A stretch of DNA of 64,000 nt from an uncultured Anaerolineae bacterium (GCA_903875215.1 CAIQVH010000018.1:87940-151939), one strand, 5' to 3'; shown: positions 1-8,678, counted from the stretch's first letter. Notes: generated by a model not told the origin, from the letters alone. Numbers and translations are program-made.

Positions 1-379
1 CGCAGGGGGCATTCTGACAGTGCAGGCAGGGCCGGCTGAAGAAGAAGGTGTGCCCAGCGGTGGTTTTTTCTTTGACGACGATATTCCAGGTTTTATCGGG
101 CGCGACATCGTTGGCAGCCGAGCAGGCCCGCACACAATATTCACAGCCGATGCACTGGTCTAGGTTGATCACCATACCCCAATGATATTCGCCCGTCACA
201 GCGCCATGACCCGGCTGGGCAGCGCCCTCCAGTTGTTGTTGCTTCAGCGCCCCGAAGGGGGAGAGCGGGCCAGTGGTCAGCAACGGAGCGGCAACGATCG
301 AACCAGCTGTCGCAAGCGCCATTTTCAGAACATCACGGCGGGTAAGGTCGATGACGATTTTCTTCTTTTTATTGGCCAT
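1..379 (-). CDS. Tat-exported 4Fe-4S ferredoxin-type electron-transfer protein (3' part outside window)
   Basis: Only the N-terminal ~126 residues are in the window. They begin MANKKKK, followed by a twin-arginine motif LTRRDVLKM and a hydrophobic stretch, which indicates Tat export. The cluster [11 protein letters not shown] and then CLHCQNAPC are typical of the NrfC/DmsB/PsrB class of four-cluster ferredoxin subunits, which pass electrons between a quinol-oxidising membrane subunit and a periplasmic partner. I chose the ATG at 379 because GGAGG lies 9 nt upstream; an in-frame ATG at 385 is possible. The gene overlaps the end of the upstream octaheme cytochrome gene by 11 nt, so the two are co-transcribed and probably form one complex. 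An NrfD-like membrane subunit may follow beyond the left edge (inference). Confidence 0.8.
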   Translation of the reverse strand, partial: MANKKKKIVIDLTRRDVLKMALATAGSIVAAPLLTTGPLSPFGALKQQQLEGAAQPGHGAVTGEYHWGMVINLDQCIGCEYCVRACSAANDVAPDKTWNIVVKEKTTAGHTFFFSRPCLHCQNAPC

Positions 380-1355
380 CTTCATCCACCTCCACAAAGC
401 GGATGCGGCGGCTGACGATCCAGGCAGCGGCGCCGCCGGTAATTAACCCGACGATTGCGCCCTGGATCAAGCCAGTATACAGGCGCACATTGCTCTGCGC
501 TTCCAGAGTCTGGATGGTTTGCTCATCGGTCTGAACTTTTTGCTGCAGTTCTTCCATGGTGGCTACATTTTCCGCTGCGCTTCCGCCGGAAAGCTTTACG
601 ATGGTATCGCGCGTATGAACGGTGTCCTTGTGACAGTTGATGCAGGCTTCAGAGCCGACCGAGAAGGTATGCCCGGTGGCAAACAAGCCGCCGGTGGAAG
701 AGGTGTGCGAGCTGGTGGCCATGTGGCAATCGCTGCATTGCAAGCCGGCATTGGAATGGGTTCCATGCGTGAATGAAGAGCCAGTATCCTTGTGACAGTT
801 GCCGCACAATTCGTTGATGCTGGCGGCTTTGGGCTGCTGGCTGTGCGGATTGTGGCATGACTGGCAGTTGATACCCGCCTGACCATGCTGGCTGGCTTTC
901 CATTCATCGGTTGTAGTTTTGTGACAGCGCGCGCACAGGCTGGCATCTGGCGTAATCGGCATGGGATTCTTCGGGTGTCCGGGTTGCAGAGGCCCATGGC
1001 AGGCTTCGCAGGTCACGCCTTCTTCGAAGAATTTCCCGCTGGCAGGGTCAAAACCGGTTGTGTGGCATTCCAGGCACAGGTTGCTGGTACCCTGTTTGAC
1101 CCAGTCCTCTTGAAAGATAGGAGATGAATAGGCTTTGGCATGCAACGTCCCCGACCAGGTATCATGGATGTCTTTATGGCATCCTGCGCAGGAATCGGAG
1201 CCGCCATACCCGCTCGTCTGAGCCGCCGCAACGGGTGCCGGGGCTGCTTGGGCCGGATGTGTCAGACTGCTGGCTAAGCCCAGGGCCAGGCTAAAGCCAA
1301 AAACCAAAATGAACGTCATCCAAACCAGTGTCTTGTTCGCTTTGTATCGTTCCAT
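369..1355 (-). CDS. Membrane-anchored octaheme c-type cytochrome
   Basis: The 328-residue product has eight CxxCH heme-binding motifs, at about residues 56, 94, 116, 141, 164, 184, 207 and 238. An N-terminal hydrophobic segment (about 11-31) acts as signal or anchor. A short coiled coil (about 264-288) precedes a C-terminal transmembrane helix (about 293-315) with a basic cytoplasmic end, so the heme domain should face the outside. GAGGAG lies 9 nt before the ATG. It resembles NapC/NrfH/DmsE-like multiheme electron-transfer proteins in composition, but no catalytic signature such as CxxCK is visible, so the partner and final acceptor are unknown. It runs divergently from the cytochrome c maturation operon that would attach its hemes. 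Confidence 0.85.
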   Translation of the reverse strand: MERYKANKTLVWMTFILVFGFSLALGLASSLTHPAQAAPAPVAAAQTSGYGGSDSCAGCHKDIHDTWSGTLHAKAYSSPIFQEDWVKQGTSNLCLECHTTGFDPASGKFFEEGVTCEACHGPLQPGHPKNPMPITPDASLCARCHKTTTDEWKASQHGQAGINCQSCHNPHSQQPKAASINELCGNCHKDTGSSFTHGTHSNAGLQCSDCHMATSSHTSSTGGLFATGHTFSVGSEACINCHKDTVHTRDTIVKLSGGSAAENVATMEELQQKVQTDEQTIQTLEAQSNVRLYTGLIQGAIVGLITGGAAAWIVSRRIRFVEVDEDGQ

Positions 1356-1664
1356 TGTGCATTCTCCTCTGCAAAATCATATTCTGCGATCGAGCAGCTT
1401 CTCTTATAAGCTTTTCTTTTCAAGGAATAGGGCCAATAAGTCCAATCCTTATTCTAGTTTTTTGAAGCTTAACCCGATAGTGCTAAATATCACATTATTG
1501 GCATGATTGGCTGTGTCATCTCTATTAGGATGAAAAAGGTGTATTTTCATGACATTCGTCATCCCTTCAAGTGCGTCCATTTTCAGCATTTCTTAATCTA
1601 GGCGTGTAGAATCTAAATCGTCTTAACAGATGTATACATGTAATCAATCAATGAGGAGAAACGA
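1356..1664. promoter_or_regulatory. Divergent promoter region with ATGAAAA-N7-TTTTCAT dyad
   Basis: This 309-bp AT-rich gap separates the leftward octaheme cytochrome gene from the rightward ccm operon, so it must hold both promoters. The clearest element is a 7-bp inverted repeat, ATGAAAA (1530-1536) and TTTTCAT (1544-1550), with a 7-bp spacer; it could be an operator. GAGGAG at about 1652 serves ccmE. I see no convincing -35/-10 pair for either direction. Confidence 0.4.
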
Positions 1665-2159
1665 ATGTCCCAATCCCCACGCATAAAATTTATCCTGGGC
1701 GGCTTGCTCATCCTGGGCGCAGTGATCTACCTGATCGCTTCATCCACGCAGGCGAACGCCCAATATTTCATGACAGTCGACGAACTCCAGGCCAAGGGCG
1801 CCAGCATTGTCGGCAAGAACGTGCGCATTTCCGGCGCCGTGCTGGGCGATTCGATCCAGTACAATCCCCAATCGTTAACGCTCCAATTCACCGTGGCGCA
1901 TGTCAGCGGTGATAATGCCGAAATTGAGAAAAACGGCGGCCTGGCCGAAGTGTTGCACCAGGCGGTGGTGGATACCAACCGCGCCCATCTCCAGGTAGTT
2001 TACAACGGCCCCAAACCAGACCTGATGCGCAACGAAGCACAAGCCATTATGACCGGTAAAATGGGAGAAGATGGCATTTTCTACGCCGACGAACTCCTGC
2101 TGAAATGCCCCACGCGCTACGAGCAGGCGGTTCCTGAACAATCCCAACAGGGAAACTAG
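1665..2159 (+). CDS. ccmE: Cytochrome c maturation heme chaperone CcmE, cysteine (CxxxY) type
   Basis: CcmE binds heme covalently in the periplasm and passes it to the CcmF/H ligation complex. The 164-residue protein has an N-terminal membrane anchor (about 9-26) followed by the CcmE OB-fold, with the conserved VGKNVRISGAVL and GKMGEDGIFYADELLLK segments. At the position of the usual heme-binding histidine (HxxxY) this protein has C148-P-T-R-Y152, so it is a CxxxY-type CcmE, a form known from Desulfovibrio and archaea. GAGGAG precedes the ATG. It is first in the ccm operon and separated from ccmF by a hairpin. The family assignment is secure from fold motifs and context. Confidence 0.92.
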   Translation: MSQSPRIKFILGGLLILGAVIYLIASSTQANAQYFMTVDELQAKGASIVGKNVRISGAVLGDSIQYNPQSLTLQFTVAHVSGDNAEIEKNGGLAEVLHQAVVDTNRAHLQVVYNGPKPDLMRNEAQAIMTGKMGEDGIFYADELLLKCPTRYEQAVPEQSQQGN

Positions 2160-2167
2160 CCATCGCG

Positions 2168-2196
2168 ATGTAGTAACGACCTCGTCGTTACTACAT
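2168..2196 (+). terminator. 13-bp perfect hairpin with T-tract between ccmE and ccmF
   Basis: A perfect 13-bp inverted repeat (2168-2180 and 2184-2196, loop CTC) is followed by a run of T (2196-2201). It has the form of an intrinsic terminator but lies inside the operon, so it may act as an attenuator or an RNA-stability element that sets ccmE above ccmF. Confidence 0.6.
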
Positions 2197-2214
2197 TTTT
2201 TACAGGGAGTCTTT

Positions 2215-4332
2215 ATGTTTGCAGATTTTGGTTTTGGCGTTCTGGTGATCACCTTCCTGCTGTCGCTCTACGGCATCAGCGCCGCGTTAATCGGCCACTT
2301 TAAAAAGAAACAGGCCTGGGTGGAAAGCGCCCGTCTGAGCATGCTGCTGACCTTTCCGCTCCTGACCCTTGGGGCCCTGACGCTCATCTACCTGCTGGTA
2401 ACCAATGACTTTACAGTCAAATTTGTTTACGATGTCATCAGCTTCGATATGCCCCTGTATCTGAAGATTACCGCGCTGTGGGGCGGGCAATCGGGATCAC
2501 TGCTGTTCTGGTCCTGGCTGATGGCAGCCTTTGCCACCGCAGTAACCCTGCGCAAATGGGATCGCGATCGCGAGTTCCTGCCCTGGGTGGTCATCGTATC
2601 CTGCGTGACAATCGCTTTCTTTCTCGGCCTGAACATCTTCTTCGAAAACCCGTTTGCCCATTTTTGGGTCAGCGTCAGCGGAGAAATTTTCCCGGCCACC
2701 TTCCAGCCTGCCAACGCGCGGCTGGTCACGCTGGATGAAATCGGCAACGGCACCGGTCTCAATCCACTGCTACGCCACCCCGGCATGATCATCCACCCAC
2801 CCATGCTCTACCTGGGATTCGTCGCCTTCGTCATTCCATTCGCCTTCGCGCTGGCCGCCCTGGTGACCGGACGCACCGACGACCGTTGGATCCGTCTCAC
2901 CCGCCGCTGGACGCTGATCGCCTGGCTGTTTCTCTCGCTCGGGCTGGTGCTGGGTGGGCGCTGGGCCTACGACGTACTCGGCTGGGGCGGGTACTGGGGC
3001 TGGGACCCGGTCGAAATTGCCGCCTTCATGCCCTGGCTGACGGGAACCGCCTTCCTGCACTCGGTCATGATTCAGGAAAAACGCGGCATGCTCAAGCACT
3101 GGAACATGATCCTGATCATCCTGACCTACGCCCTGGTCATCTTCGGCACCTTTCTGACACGCTCCGGCGTGCTCTCTTCGGTGCATGCCTTTGCCCAGAG
3201 TGCCATTGGGCCATCCTTCTTCATCTTTATCGGCGTCACCTTCGTGATTTCCGTCGCCCTGCTGATCTACCGCTGGGCCGAACTGAAATCCGAAGGGCAA
3301 ATGCAGTCCATGTTCTCGCGCGAAGCCCTGTTCCTGCTTAACAACCTGCTCTTTATGGGCATTCTGGTGGTGTGCTTCTGGGGAGTGATTTCTCCGCTGA
3401 TTTCAGAACTGCTCACCAACCAGAAAGTGACCGTCGGCCCACCCTACTATGAACGCGCCGCCGGCCCGCTCTTTGGCGCGCTGCTGCTCCTGATGGGCAT
3501 CGCCCCGCTTTCGGCCTGGGGACACACCACCCTGAAGAACCTGGCCGCCCAAAGCAACCTGCAGCTCGAAAAGCGCTACGCGCTCGCCATTGCCAGGCTG
3601 CTCTGGAAACCCGCCGTGCCAGCCCTGCTCGTGCTGATTGGCCTGTTCGCCAGCGGTATCCGCGACATTTACGCGCTGATTGGCCTGACCCTGGCCGCGC
3701 TGACCACCTCCATCACCGCCTACGAATTCTGGCGTGCAGCGCGGGCCCGCAGCCGGGCCCAGCAGGAGAACTTCTTCGTAGCCCTCTGGCGCCTGGCAGG
3801 CCGCAACCGCCGGCGCTACGGCGGCTACACCATTCATCTGGGCGTGGTGTTGATGGCGCTCGGCATCATCGGCATCGAGATGTTCCAGACCCAGACGCAG
3901 AAAAGCATGGCGGTCGGAGAAAACATCCAGATCTCGGGCTACACCCTGCGCTACGACTCGCTGGCCCAATTCCCATCTGAAGATGGCCGCCAGGTCACCC
4001 GCGCCGTATTGAGCGTCTTTGACAAAAACGGCGCATTGCTGGGCGAACTTCATCCACGTTACGATGTTTACCCGAGTGGCGAACCCATGACCATCCCGGG
4101 TGTGCGCTCCACGCTGGCCGATGATCTGTACGTGGTGCTGGTCAACTGGGAAGGGGTCAGCGAGCAAACCACGCCGTTCAAGATTTACCACAACCCGTTG
4201 GTCAACTGGCTCTGGCTGGGCGCATTCGTCTTCATCTTCGGAACGTTGATCGCCGCCTGGCCCGACGAAGAACGCGAGACTATCCCGGCCCAGGCGCGCT
4301 CCACGCAAGCCGCGTTCCAACCGGGCGATTAA
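2215..4332 (+). CDS. ccmF: Cytochrome c heme lyase subunit CcmF
   Basis: CcmF is the integral membrane subunit of the heme-apocytochrome ligase. The 705-residue polytopic protein carries the tryptophan-rich WWD-type motif WGGYWGWDPVEIAAFMPWL, the histidine-containing HPPMLYLGF and SVHAFA segments, and the FGTFLTRSGVL motif typical of the family. The last third holds a periplasmic domain and a final transmembrane helix (WLWLGAFVFIFGTLIAAW). The length fits CcmF (about 650-700). The start ATG at 2215 has AGGGAG upstream. It follows ccmE and precedes ccmH, the usual order. Confidence 0.95.
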   Translation: MFADFGFGVLVITFLLSLYGISAALIGHFKKKQAWVESARLSMLLTFPLLTLGALTLIYLLVTNDFTVKFVYDVISFDMPLYLKITALWGGQSGSLLFWSWLMAAFATAVTLRKWDRDREFLPWVVIVSCVTIAFFLGLNIFFENPFAHFWVSVSGEIFPATFQPANARLVTLDEIGNGTGLNPLLRHPGMIIHPPMLYLGFVAFVIPFAFALAALVTGRTDDRWIRLTRRWTLIAWLFLSLGLVLGGRWAYDVLGWGGYWGWDPVEIAAFMPWLTGTAFLHSVMIQEKRGMLKHWNMILIILTYALVIFGTFLTRSGVLSSVHAFAQSAIGPSFFIFIGVTFVISVALLIYRWAELKSEGQMQSMFSREALFLLNNLLFMGILVVCFWGVISPLISELLTNQKVTVGPPYYERAAGPLFGALLLLMGIAPLSAWGHTTLKNLAAQSNLQLEKRYALAIARLLWKPAVPALLVLIGLFASGIRDIYALIGLTLAALTTSITAYEFWRAARARSRAQQENFFVALWRLAGRNRRRYGGYTIHLGVVLMALGIIGIEMFQTQTQKSMAVGENIQISGYTLRYDSLAQFPSEDGRQVTRAVLSVFDKNGALLGELHPRYDVYPSGEPMTIPGVRSTLADDLYVVLVNWEGVSEQTTPFKIYHNPLVNWLWLGAFVFIFGTLIAAWPDEERETIPAQARSTQAAFQPGD

Positions 4333-4341
4333 AACCCTGCG

Positions 4342-4379
4342 GCGGGCGTGAAAATGAGCAAGCCCGTTTTCACGCCCGC
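4342..4379. terminator. 13-bp hairpin between ccmF and ccmH
   Basis: GCGGGCGTGAAAA (4342-4354) pairs perfectly with 4367-4379 across a 12-nt loop. No T-tract follows on the plus strand, so it is more likely an RNA processing or stability hairpin than a full terminator. Confidence 0.5.
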
Positions 4380-4398
4380 TTATTGATTGGAAATGACC

Positions 4399-4902
4399 AT
4401 GAAAAAGCTCTTTTCAATTTTGCTCTTTGTCACCCTGTTCGCCGCCGCCTGGACGAGCAAAGCCGCCGCGCAAGACCCGCAGCCGCCCAGCGATGACGAC
4501 GTTAACCGGGTGGCGCGGCAGTTATTCTGCCCGGTCTGCGAAAACACTCCCCTGGACGTCTGCCCGACGGAGGCCTGCCGCCAATGGCGTGCCCTGATCC
4601 GCGAAAAACTGGCCGCCGGCTGGAGCGATGAGCAGATCAAGCAATATTTTGTGGAACAATACGGCGCGCGCGTGCTGTCTGAGCCGCCCCGCCAGGGCTG
4701 GTACTGGGCCTTTTACCTGATTCCCGTCGTTTTGCTGCTATTGGGCGTCTACATCCTTTACCGCGCCTTCACCAGCATGCGCCAGCCACTGTCCGAATCT
4801 GCGCAGGTGGAAGCCGCTCCAGAGAGTCCGGCCGCGGTAGAAACCCAGGGGCAGCAAGATTACCTGCGCCGGGTGGAAGAAGAACTCAAAAAACGGAATT
4901 AA
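4399..4902 (+). CDS. ccmH: Cytochrome c maturation thiol reductase CcmH
   Basis: CcmH reduces or holds the apocytochrome CxxCH thiols before heme attachment. An N-terminal signal or anchor (MKKLFSILLF...) is followed by the CcmH domain: QLFCPVC (the family's CxxC pair, C44 and C47 counted from MKK), the helix REKLAAGWSDEQIKQYFVEQYG, and the conserved segment before the C-terminal membrane helix (GWYWAFYLIPVVLLLLGVYILY). A second cysteine pair, C55 and C60, follows the first and is not in classical proteobacterial CcmH. I chose ATG 4399 because GGAA lies 6 nt upstream; ATG 4393 or TTG 4387 would add two or four residues. Confidence 0.9.
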   Translation: MKKLFSILLFVTLFAAAWTSKAAAQDPQPPSDDDVNRVARQLFCPVCENTPLDVCPTEACRQWRALIREKLAAGWSDEQIKQYFVEQYGARVLSEPPRQGWYWAFYLIPVVLLLLGVYILYRAFTSMRQPLSESAQVEAAPESPAAVETQGQQDYLRRVEEELKKRN

Positions 4903-4954
4903 CGCTGGAGCCGGGAGCCCCATTCCCGATCTCCATGAGATGAGGAGAATGTTC

Positions 4955-5527
4955 ATGTCTGAATCAACTGTAGCACCCCGCCGGGGAATGCCGGTCTGGA
5001 TCCAGGTGCTGGTTTGGGTAGGCCTGCTGGCCCTGCTCGGGCTGGTAGCCTTTGGGCTGCGCCGCGCCCAACAAGGCACCGTCCAGCCTGGAGATACCAT
5101 CCCCGATTTCACGCTGACACTGTTCGACGGTTACCAATACGCCGGCAAAAGCGAAGTGAAGTTTTCTGAGCTGCGCGGCAAAGTCGTGGTGATCAACTTC
5201 TGGGCCTCATGGTGCAAACCCTGCGAGCAGGAAGCCGCCGAGCTGGAAACTGCCTGGCGTGACTATCAGGACGACGAGCGGGTGGTCTTCCTCGGCATCG
5301 ATTACACCGATACCCCCACCCCGGCGCTGGGCTACCTGACCAAGTTTGAAATCACCTACCCCAACAGCCCCGACCTGGGCAGCCGCGTTTCACAACTGTT
5401 CCGCATCAAAGGCGTGCCCGAAACCTATTTTGTCGACCCGGATGGGAAATTATCCTATGTGCAGGTCGGCCCCTTCGCGTCCGCCGCGGAAATCCACTCG
5501 ATCATTGACCCGTTATTGAAACCTTAG
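4955..5527 (+). CDS. ccmG: Membrane-anchored thioredoxin-like protein CcmG/ResA type
   Basis: The protein supplies reducing equivalents to CcmH and apocytochrome. It has one N-terminal membrane helix (about residues 13-35) and an extracytoplasmic thioredoxin/AhpC-TSA-like domain with the redox motif W86-C-K-P-C90 and the cis-proline segment GVPETYFVDPDG. The 190-residue length fits CcmG/ResA/DsbE. The start at 4955 is preferred because GAGGAG (about 4942-4947) sits 7-8 nt upstream; an earlier ATG at 4940 lies before that site. Position between ccmH and the CcmI-like gene supports the maturation role. Confidence 0.9.
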   Translation: MSESTVAPRRGMPVWIQVLVWVGLLALLGLVAFGLRRAQQGTVQPGDTIPDFTLTLFDGYQYAGKSEVKFSELRGKVVVINFWASWCKPCEQEAAELETAWRDYQDDERVVFLGIDYTDTPTPALGYLTKFEITYPNSPDLGSRVSQLFRIKGVPETYFVDPDGKLSYVQVGPFASAAEIHSIIDPLLKP

Positions 5528-5534
5528 AGGCCGC

Positions 5535-6056
5535 ATGGAACTGGGAGCTCTTTTTCTTCTTTTAGCACTGCTCGTCCTGGTCGGCTTGTTCATCAGTCGC
5601 CCATTCATGGAAAATCGCCGCCTGAAAGTCGTCTCCAGCGCGGAACACGAACACTCCTCGCTGCTGGCCGAACGCGACCGGCTGATTACCGCCCTGCAAG
5701 AACTGGATTTTGACCACGTACTTGGCAAGATCCCTGCCGAAGATTACCCCAACATGCGCGGCAACCTGCTCGCCGCCGCCGCCGACGTGCTGCGCCGCCT
5801 GGATGAATTCCAGCCGCCCAGCAGCGGTGCCAGCAACGCCGAAAACCGCGTAGAAGCCGCCATCGCCGCGCGCCGCGCCGACGCATCCAACCGTAAACCA
5901 GTCGCCCAAGCCTTTTCGGATGACGAACTGGAAGACCTGCTCGCCAGCCGCCGCGCCCAGCGCAAGGAAAAATCCGGTGGTTTTTGCCCAAATTGTGGCA
6001 AACCCATTCTGCGCTCCGACCGTTTCTGCCCCGCCTGCGGCAAACCCGCCAAATAG
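5535..6056 (+). CDS. CcmI-like membrane protein with C-terminal zinc ribbon
   Basis: An N-terminal membrane helix (about 2-22) is followed by a cytoplasmic-looking segment ERDRLITALQELDFDHVLGKI with DYPNMR after it. It matches the pattern seen just after the first helix of CcmI (acidic residue, AL.EL, D, GKI, DY, R). The protein lacks the TPR domain of proteobacterial CcmI. Its C terminus instead has two CxxC pairs, FCPNCG and FCPACG, making a zinc ribbon. It starts 8 nt after ccmG and is followed 9 nt later by the diheme lipoprotein. I infer a role in the ligation module; the fused zinc ribbon is not explained by known Ccm biology. Confidence 0.7.
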   Translation: MELGALFLLLALLVLVGLFISRPFMENRRLKVVSSAEHEHSSLLAERDRLITALQELDFDHVLGKIPAEDYPNMRGNLLAAAADVLRRLDEFQPPSSGASNAENRVEAAIAARRADASNRKPVAQAFSDDELEDLLASRRAQRKEKSGGFCPNCGKPILRSDRFCPACGKPAK

Positions 6057-6064
6057 GAAATTCA

Positions 6065-7948
6065 ATGAAACTCCGCCTGCTGATCCTGCTCACCCTGCTG
6101 ACCGTCCTGCTAGCCGCCTGCAACTTCTCGCTGGCCGAGGATGTCACCCCGCCACCCGATTACGTTCCACCCGCCCCGGCCCCCACCCTTGCCCCGGCCT
6201 TCCCTGCCAGCGCGCCCGATGTCAACGCCGGAGCCGCCCTCTACGCAGAAAAATGCGCCCCCTGTCATGGCCCCACCGGCCAGGGCGATGGCCCGCAGGC
6301 CGCCATACTGGGTGTCAATGTCCCGGCACTCGGCACCAGCGCCGAAGCTGCCGCGGCAATCCCGGCCCAGTGGTACAACATCGTCACCCAGGGCAACATG
6401 CCCAAAATGATGCCGCCTTTCACCAGCCTGAGCGACCAGCAGCGCTGGGATGTCGTCGCATACGCACTCTCGCTCAGCACCCCAGCCGAACAGATCCAGG
6501 CCGGCAAAGCCCAATACGAAACCTATTGCGTCGAATGTCACGGCCTGGACGGCAAATTGAACCCCAAAGCCGACCTAACCAATCAGGAAAGCATGGCCCA
6601 GCTCTCACTCAATGATCTGGCCTCCATCATCCAGAACGGAAAACAGCCAGGCATGGAAGCCCTGCCGCTGGCAAGCGCCGATGCGCAAAGCGTCGCCGCC
6701 TACACCCGCACCTTCACCCTGGCCACATCCCAGCCGCAGGCCTCCAGCGCCCCCAGCACAGAACCTGCCCCCGCCGCCACTCCCGCCACAGGAACAGACA
6801 CAGCCTCCACCCCCAATGGCCTGATCAGCGGCACCGTCATCAACGGCTCAGGCGGCAGCATCCCGACCGGGTTAAAAGCCACTCTGCACACCTTCGAGCA
6901 CGACCTGACCACCCAACAATTCAACGAAGGCAAATCGCGCGAAGCCACCGTTGCGCCCAATGGCCGCTTCCTCTTCACCGCCGTGCCAATGACGCAAACC
7001 AGCGCCTACTTCGTCTCGATCGAATTCAGCGGAACGACCTACGAATCATCCCCCGCCGTGCCCGGGCAGGATGGCCAGACCGAATATGATCTGCCCATCA
7101 CCATCTTCGAAACCACCACCGACCAATCTGCCCTGACCATCAGCACCGCCCACCTCCTGCTCGATTACTCCCAGCCAGGAAAAATCCAGGTCGTGGAATT
7201 CTATATCATCTCCAACCCCGGCACCCAGGCGGTCGTCGCCGCCCAGCCCGGCCAGGCCGTGCTCACCGTCAGCCTGCCAAAAGGCTACCAGAACCTGCAA
7301 TTCGACAGCGGCAGCCTCGGCGACCGCTTCCTGCAAACCGCAGATGGATTCGCTGACACCCTCTCCATCCCCCCCACCAACGAAACCTCGCAATACTCTC
7401 TGGTCTTCGCCTTCGACATGCCCTATACGGCAGACAACTCCCCGCTGGCCTTCCTGACCGGCCAAAAATTTGAACTGACCCAAGCCTTCCCGCTCCAAAC
7501 CGAAAAAGTCAACCTGCTCATCCCGCTCGGGCTCCAGGCAGAAGGCAGCAACCTGACCGCCGGCAAGACCCAGGAAATGGGCGGCGGCGTCACCTACCAG
7601 CTCTACAGCAGCAGCGCCATCGCCGCCGGCCAGCCCTTCAGCGCCCGCATCAGCGGAAAACCCCAGGCCGCCGCCACCAGCGCCAGCCCCACGACCAACC
7701 AGAATCTCCTGATCGGCCTCGGCGCCTTCGGCCTCGTCCTGATCCTGGCCGGCGCCTTCCTCTTCTGGCGCGAACGCCGCACCGCCCAGGCCGACGAAGA
7801 GGAGCAAGAAGAAGATGCTGATCTCAACGAAGACGAAATTCTCGACGCCATCATCGCCCTCGACGACCAGTACAAAGCCGGCAACCTCTCCGAAGCCGCC
7901 TACAAACAACGCCGCGCACAACTCAAAGCTCGTCTACAAGATCAATAA
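6065..7948 (+). CDS. Diheme cytochrome c lipoprotein with C-terminal membrane helix
   Basis: The 627-residue protein starts with a lipoprotein signal ending LLAAC (Cys19). Two cytochrome c domains follow, with heme sites CAPCH (about 64) and CVECH (about 155); methionines in NMPKMMPPF and PGMEAL are candidate axial ligands. A long extracytoplasmic region of unknown fold, probably beta-rich, fills residues 260-560. A transmembrane helix (LLIGLGAFGLVLILAGAFLFW) leads to an acidic cytoplasmic tail ending in DDQYKAGNLSEAAYKQRR, which resembles a SHOCT/CcmI-like short helix. AGGAAA lies before ATG 6065; the open frame to 5984 is overlap with the previous gene. It may be a maturation substrate or part of the ccm machinery. 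Confidence 0.8.
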   Translation: MKLRLLILLTLLTVLLAACNFSLAEDVTPPPDYVPPAPAPTLAPAFPASAPDVNAGAALYAEKCAPCHGPTGQGDGPQAAILGVNVPALGTSAEAAAAIPAQWYNIVTQGNMPKMMPPFTSLSDQQRWDVVAYALSLSTPAEQIQAGKAQYETYCVECHGLDGKLNPKADLTNQESMAQLSLNDLASIIQNGKQPGMEALPLASADAQSVAAYTRTFTLATSQPQASSAPSTEPAPAATPATGTDTASTPNGLISGTVINGSGGSIPTGLKATLHTFEHDLTTQQFNEGKSREATVAPNGRFLFTAVPMTQTSAYFVSIEFSGTTYESSPAVPGQDGQTEYDLPITIFETTTDQSALTISTAHLLLDYSQPGKIQVVEFYIISNPGTQAVVAAQPGQAVLTVSLPKGYQNLQFDSGSLGDRFLQTADGFADTLSIPPTNETSQYSLVFAFDMPYTADNSPLAFLTGQKFELTQAFPLQTEKVNLLIPLGLQAEGSNLTAGKTQEMGGGVTYQLYSSSAIAAGQPFSARISGKPQAAATSASPTTNQNLLIGLGAFGLVLILAGAFLFWRERRTAQADEEEQEEDADLNEDEILDAIIALDDQYKAGNLSEAAYKQRRAQLKARLQDQ

Positions 7949-7979
7949 CGTTGCACACCCCTGCAACCTCGAGAAAGCC

Positions 7980-8678
7980 ATGATCGAAGTCAAAAAACTC
8001 TACAAACGCTTTGGGTTAAAAACCGTACTGCGCGGCGTCGATTTCAGCGTCCAGCCGGGAGAATTCGTGGCCCTGCTCGGCCCCAACGGCGCCGGAAAAA
8101 CCACCTTCCTGCGCATCCTGGCCTCGCTCTCGCGCCCCAGTCTCGGGCAGGTACACGTCGCCGGGTACGCACTCCCCGGCCAATCCGCCGCCGTCCGCCA
8201 GAGATTAGGCGTCGTCTCACACATGCCCCTGCTCTACGGCGACCTGACCGCCGAAGAAAACCTGCAATTCTACGGACGCATGTATAACCTGCCCGCCCTC
8301 GACGAACGCATCAGCGCCGTCCTCGAGATGGTCGGCCTGACCACCCGCCGCCGCGACCTGGTTCGCACCTTCTCACGCGGCATGCAACAACGCCTGGCCA
8401 TTGGCCGCGCCGTCCTGCACGACCCCGATGTGATGCTCTTTGACGAACCCTACACCGGCCTCGACCAGGACGCCTCCGAAATGCTGGATGCCGTGCTCAA
8501 AAACGTCGCCGCCGCCGGACGCACCGTCGTCATGACCTCACACGACCTGGCCCGCGCCGAAGACCTCGCCACCCGCTTCGACATCCTCTCGCGCGGAATC
8601 ATCGCCGCCTCTGCCCGGCCCGCCGACCTGGGCAACACCAATCTCCTCGCCTTCTACAAACAGGCACTGGCAAGCTGA
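7980..8678 (+). CDS. ccmA: Heme-exporter-type ABC ATPase CcmA
   Basis: CcmA drives release of holo-CcmE from the CcmABCD complex. The 232-residue protein has Walker A GPNGAGKTT, a Q-loop region (VVSHMPLLYGDLTAEENL), a variant ABC signature FSRGMQQRLAIGRA, Walker B VMLFDEP and the switch MTSHD. The start is ATG 7980 (MIEVKKLYKRFG), matching the N terminus of CcmA-like ATPases; the longer open frame to 7815 lies inside the previous gene. The stop codon is immediately followed by the ccmB start. Confidence 0.88.
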   Translation: MIEVKKLYKRFGLKTVLRGVDFSVQPGEFVALLGPNGAGKTTFLRILASLSRPSLGQVHVAGYALPGQSAAVRQRLGVVSHMPLLYGDLTAEENLQFYGRMYNLPALDERISAVLEMVGLTTRRRDLVRTFSRGMQQRLAIGRAVLHDPDVMLFDEPYTGLDQDASEMLDAVLKNVAAAGRTVVMTSHDLARAEDLATRFDILSRGIIAASARPADLGNTNLLAFYKQALAS

